Source of the DNA: Bacillus sp. T3
Lineage (GTDB): Bacteria; Bacillota; Bacilli; Bacillales; Cytobacillaceae
Reading direction: 5' to 3'
Assembly (NCBI RefSeq): GCF_033449965.1
Contig: NZ_CP137761.1
Location: 3,782,001 to 3,846,000 of the forward strand
DNA: 64,000 bases
This document shows, piece by piece, positions 63,274-64,000 of this stretch (its first letter is position 1; the number at the start of each line of letters is the position of its first letter). A program made the translations under genes and the position numbers. The notes under the pieces are model-generated. The model worked only from the letters and a program-made list of their open reading frames with translations, made no database searches and was not told where the DNA came from.

Positions 63274-63457
63274 TTTCTGTATAAACTTGTCTGTTGATTT
63301 CCGCTCCAGGTGCTCGCTTTCCGCGGGGCGGGCGGTGAGCCTCCTCGGCGCGCAACGCCTGTGGGGTCTCACCTGTCCCGCTGCTCCCGCAGGAGTCTCG
63401 CACCTTCTGCTCCAATCAACGAGTGCTCAAAAAATAACAATGTTCTTTAACTTAGAT
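63274..63457. repeat. Dispersed palindromic repeat, family A long form, copy 3
   Basis: 184 nt. The core is as in copies 1 and 2, but with changes (GGCGCGCAACGCCTGTGG in the centre, one base missing in GGAGTCTCGCACC) and eroded ends (TTTCTGTATAAA; TTTAACTTAGAT). It lies between yjzC and argF. Confidence 0.8.
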
Positions 63458-63461
63458 AAAA

Positions 63462-63490
63462 AAGCCAAATCACCATAAGCGATTTGGCTT
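63462..63490 (-). terminator. Terminator after argF
   Basis: AAGCCAAATC / GATTTGGCTT, loop ACCATAAGC region, TTTTTT on the minus strand. Confidence 0.85.
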
Positions 63491-63502
63491 CCTATTTTCG
63501 AA

Positions 63503-64000
63503 TTAACCCTTCATAATTTCGACTAATAATGCTTTTTGGGCGTGTAGTCGGTTGCCGGCTTGTTCGAACACGACTGAATTTGGTCCATCAATGACGCTTG
63601 AAGTTACTTCTTCTTCTCGATGAGCTGGTAAGCAATGTAAGAAAATGTAATCAGACTTTGCATTAGCCACCAATGTATCATTAATCTGGAAACCTTCAAA
63701 TGCTTTTAGTCGTATTTCATTTTCTGCTTCCTGTCCCATACTTGTCCAAACATCTGCATAAACGACATCTGCACCAACAATTCCTTCTACAGGATCATTG
63801 GTAATCACTACTTTTGCACCGCTCTCCGCTGCATAGCCAAGCACAGCTTCCGTAACACCAGCGTCAGGCTCATAGCCTTTTGGGGTAGCAACGGAAATAT
63901 CCATTCCTACTTTGGCACAAGCGATCATTAAGGAATGAGCGACATTGTTTCCATCTCCGATATAGGCAACCTTTAAGCCTGCGAACGTCCCTTTTTGCTC
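63503..64000 (-). CDS. argF: Ornithine carbamoyltransferase, C-terminal part (cut by window end)
   Basis: 165 codons are visible; the frame continues past 64000, so the N-terminal half with the carbamoyl phosphate site is outside. Visible are KVAYIGDGNNVAHSLM, YADVWTSMGQE and the ornithine/carbamoyl-phosphate motif HCLPAHR, which together distinguish ArgF from other carbamoyltransferases. It makes citrulline from ornithine. Terminator directly downstream. Confidence 0.93.
   Translation of the reverse strand, partial: EQKGTFAGLKVAYIGDGNNVAHSLMIACAKVGMDISVATPKGYEPDAGVTEAVLGYAAESGAKVVITNDPVEGIVGADVVYADVWTSMGQEAENEIRLKAFEGFQINDTLVANAKSDYIFLHCLPAHREEEVTSSVIDGPNSVVFEQAGNRLHAQKALLVEIMKG

Noticed and set aside
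15468..63457. Family A repeats as insertion sequences
   Set aside because: No transposase in any copy and a length of at most 185 nt; at most non-autonomous.

Overview
The window comes from a low-GC Gram-positive endospore former of the family Bacillaceae (Bacillus sensu lato; Neobacillus or Mesobacillus-like is my inference). The evidence is Bacillus-type ribosome binding sites, several TTG and GTG starts, sporulation genes (spoVIF, spoVAC/AD/AE, a yjcZ-like gene), and long gene-order agreement, as I recall it, with the B. subtilis argF-fabHF-opp-spx-mecA-yjbH-fabI-yjcD-yjcH segment.

Accessory part (1 to about 20.9 kb). Positions 1-13.8 kb hold a shikimate/quinate-related cluster: two paralogous LysR regulators, two paralogous AroE/YdiB dehydrogenases, two paralogous MFS transporters, a type I 3-dehydroquinate dehydratase and a shikimate kinase. 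With them are an acyl-CoA dehydrogenase, an Fe-S/FMN/FAD 'old yellow enzyme plus pyridine-nucleotide' reductase, and a small iron protein with a desulforedoxin-like N-terminus. Several promoters of the cluster share two motifs, so it probably forms one LysR regulon. Then follow an Rrf2/NmrA-type divergent pair with symmetric operators, an AbrB-family regulator, and an RpiR regulator divergent from two Gfo/Idh/MocA oxidoreductases. A lone tRNA-Val(GAC) at 21.0 kb marks the border with conserved sequence.

Conserved part (21-64 kb): yjcH-yjcG-yjcF-yjcD (esterase, 2H phosphoesterase, acetyltransferase, UvrD-type helicase); spoVIF, a yjcZ-like gene and a spoVA-type operon led by a YhcN/YlaJ lipoprotein; fabI with a FapR operator; yjbQ, prpE, an rluD-type gene, NAD kinase, the small alarmone synthetase yjbM, yjbK, yjbI and yjbH; pepF, coiA, mecA and spx; oppABCDF, trpS, yjbA and yjaZ; fabH-fabF with a second FapR operator; med, two unknowns and yjzD; clpB with a CtsR operator; yjzC; and the C-terminal part of argF, cut by the window end. 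Protein quality control (ClpB, MecA, YjbH, Spx), type II fatty acid synthesis and peptide uptake or competence (Opp, CoiA, Med, MecA, PepF) are the main themes.

Non-coding structure: one dispersed repeat in a 185-nt form (three copies) and an 88-nt form lacking the GC-rich core (two copies plus one decayed); a second ~130-nt structured repeat (two copies, each starting at the stop codon of the gene before it); and two intergenic arrays of unrelated short motifs that share the same 20-21 nt period. Eleven genes carry single-base frameshifts. Six of the extra-base events lie in CCWGG where CCGG restores the protein, and the one-base losses lie in homopolymers. This looks like sequencing or assembly error, so I annotate those genes as whole but interrupted.
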